A model generated the notes under the pieces. The model did no database searches. It saw only the letters and a list, made by a program, of their open reading frames with translations, and was not told the origin of the DNA. Of a stretch of DNA of 23,821 nt, positions 23,312-23,821 are shown piece after piece. Numbering within the stretch: position 1 is the first letter of the stretch; the number at the start of each line of letters is the position of its first letter. A program made the position numbers and the translations under genes. Location: positions 1-23,821 of the IMG/VR virus record IMGVR_UViG_3300045115_000060; one strand, given 5' to 3'. Source of the stretch: a virus.

Positions 23312-23750
23312 ACATCTGGTTGGTAAAACAATTATCAAACCCACCAGCAACTGGGCTTTGTAAAGGCTGCCACTATCCGAAGTGGCCACGCTCATGCCCT
23401 TGAGGTGCTGTCGCTTCATCGCCGCTTATAACCGGTGCGCATTTGGGGTTTGCGCTTCTTTACCGGAGCATGTTCCCTTATTTACCCTCACATCGGTCTG
23501 CTATACGTACTCACCATTACGCGACTCGGGGCAGCATCATGACTGCTGCATTGCCTTTAGGCTGCGGTCAACCCGTTTTACTGCTTCATTGTCTCTAGTC
23601 ACCAATTCACTGTATAAATCTAAGGAAATTCTTCATTCCCCACGCTTACGCTTGTTATTATCTGCCTGGCTGCCAGGCTACACATGACTCTGATGCGGAG
23701 AATGCCAACTCCGGGGAACATCAATAAAAAGAGCAACGAAACTGAGACTT
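23312..23750. other. hairpin-rich non-coding region, possible structured RNA
   Basis: No gene is convincing in this 440-base stretch. It holds at least six clean inverted repeats: 23344-23354, 23369-23386 (GCCACT/AGTGGC), a nested pair at 23432-23466 (CCGGT/ACCGG enclosing GCGCA/TGCGC), 23531-23549 (GCAGCA/TGCTGC), 23664-23678 (GCCTGGC/GCCAGGC) and 23696-23713 (CGGAG/CTCCG). A rightward terminator follows at 23755. A 101-codon frame on the plus strand starts at a GTG without a ribosome site and has an unlikely composition; minus-strand frames are short. It could be a structured RNA or a decayed lysis-region gene. I do not recognise it. Confidence 0.35.
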
Positions 23751-23754
23751 CTGT

Positions 23755-23780
23755 AGCCCTCCCAGAGAGGGCTTTTTTTT
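23755..23780 (+). terminator. rightward intrinsic terminator
   Basis: AGCCCTC and GAGGGCT form a perfect 7-bp stem with a 5-base loop, followed by eight T. It would end any rightward transcript of the structured region, or read-through from bor. Confidence 0.88.
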
Positions 23781-23782
23781 AC

Positions 23783-23812
23783 AAAAAAAAGCCAGCTCGG
23801 ACAGAACTGGCT
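23783..23812 (-). terminator. leftward intrinsic terminator, back to back with the previous one
   Basis: AGCCAG and CTGGCT form a stem that can be extended past one mismatch by a TC/GA pair, followed on the minus strand by eight T (complement of A at 23783-23790). It would stop leftward transcription entering from the right edge unless that transcription is antiterminated. Confidence 0.8.
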
Positions 23813-23821
23813 GGGTCTAGC

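Noticed and set aside
23204-23419. 71-codon minus-strand frame overlapping the end of bor
   Set aside because: Runs antisense through the bor 3' end and terminator, and has no recognisable domain or start signal; not a lysis protein pattern.
23382-23687. 101-codon plus-strand frame in the hairpin-rich region
   Set aside because: GTG start without ribosome site, Cys/Leu/Ser-rich composition, and the hairpins cut across it; kept only as a note under the structured region.
23312-23750. Possible hok-type toxin mRNA or retron RNA in the structured region
   Set aside because: No Hok-like peptide with the expected membrane segment in any frame and no reverse transcriptase gene in the window; the idea cannot be supported.
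1-23821. CRISPR arrays, tRNA or rRNA genes, transposases
   Set aside because: Looked for repeated spacers, cloverleaf-like sequences and transposase motifs on both strands while reading; none seen.

Overview
The window is the late (packaging, head and tail) region of a temperate contractile-tailed phage integrated in an enterobacterial chromosome, plus flanking accessory and possibly host DNA. The host family is inferred from a UmuD/UmuC pair very close to those of Escherichia, an exact umuDC-type LexA box, a lambda-type bor gene and copies of a short enterobacterial intergenic palindrome. The species cannot be fixed from the sequence. No integrase, repressor, lysis gene, tRNA or att site is visible, so the prophage continues beyond the right edge and its left boundary is not resolved.

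Layout. At 1-865 there is AT-rich DNA with two copies of an intergenic palindrome and a YafP-like GNAT acetyltransferase (+). At 866-2591 lies an umuDC operon (-) under a LexA box. At 2592-3469 there is a small doubtful ORF and an AT-rich hexapeptide acyltransferase (+) with the look of a lysogenic-conversion cargo gene. From 3486 to 22655 there is an unbroken leftward block of late genes. In transcription order (right to left) it runs: terminase small subunit, terminase large subunit, lambda W-like joiner, portal, ClpP-type protease fused to the major capsid protein, DUF2190 cement protein, FII-like joiner, Z-like tail protein, probable tail terminator, baseplate spike V, sheath, tube, tail assembly chaperone E with an E' extension in the -1 frame, tape measure, U, X, hub D, baseplate W, J, I, tail fibre H and fibre-assembly chaperone. 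At 22656-22965 is a non-coding stretch that looks like a lambda-type cos site with an IHF site. At 22966-23256 is bor (+), followed by a structured non-coding region flanked by terminators.

The phage is a mosaic. Its DNA packaging and head are lambda-like (cos, GpA-type terminase, gpB-type portal, W and FII joiners), but the tail is P2/Mu-like and contractile. Most late genes overlap or are separated by a few bases, with ribosome sites inside the preceding gene. The exceptions are three junctions carrying hairpin/T-tract terminators: after the capsid gene, before the sheath gene and after the tube gene. They bracket the genes whose products are needed in the highest copy number.

The most notable points are: the E/E' frameshift arrangement; a domain of about 115 residues inserted seamlessly in the sheath protein; the cos/IHF architecture; the intra-operon terminators; a possible PhoP-type promoter for bor; the hairpin-rich unassigned region at 23312-23750; and a YafP-like gene beside umuDC that recalls the dinB-yafNOP arrangement. 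I see no convincing wholly new system. The best candidates for undescribed biology are the structured region and the cargo block around umuDC.
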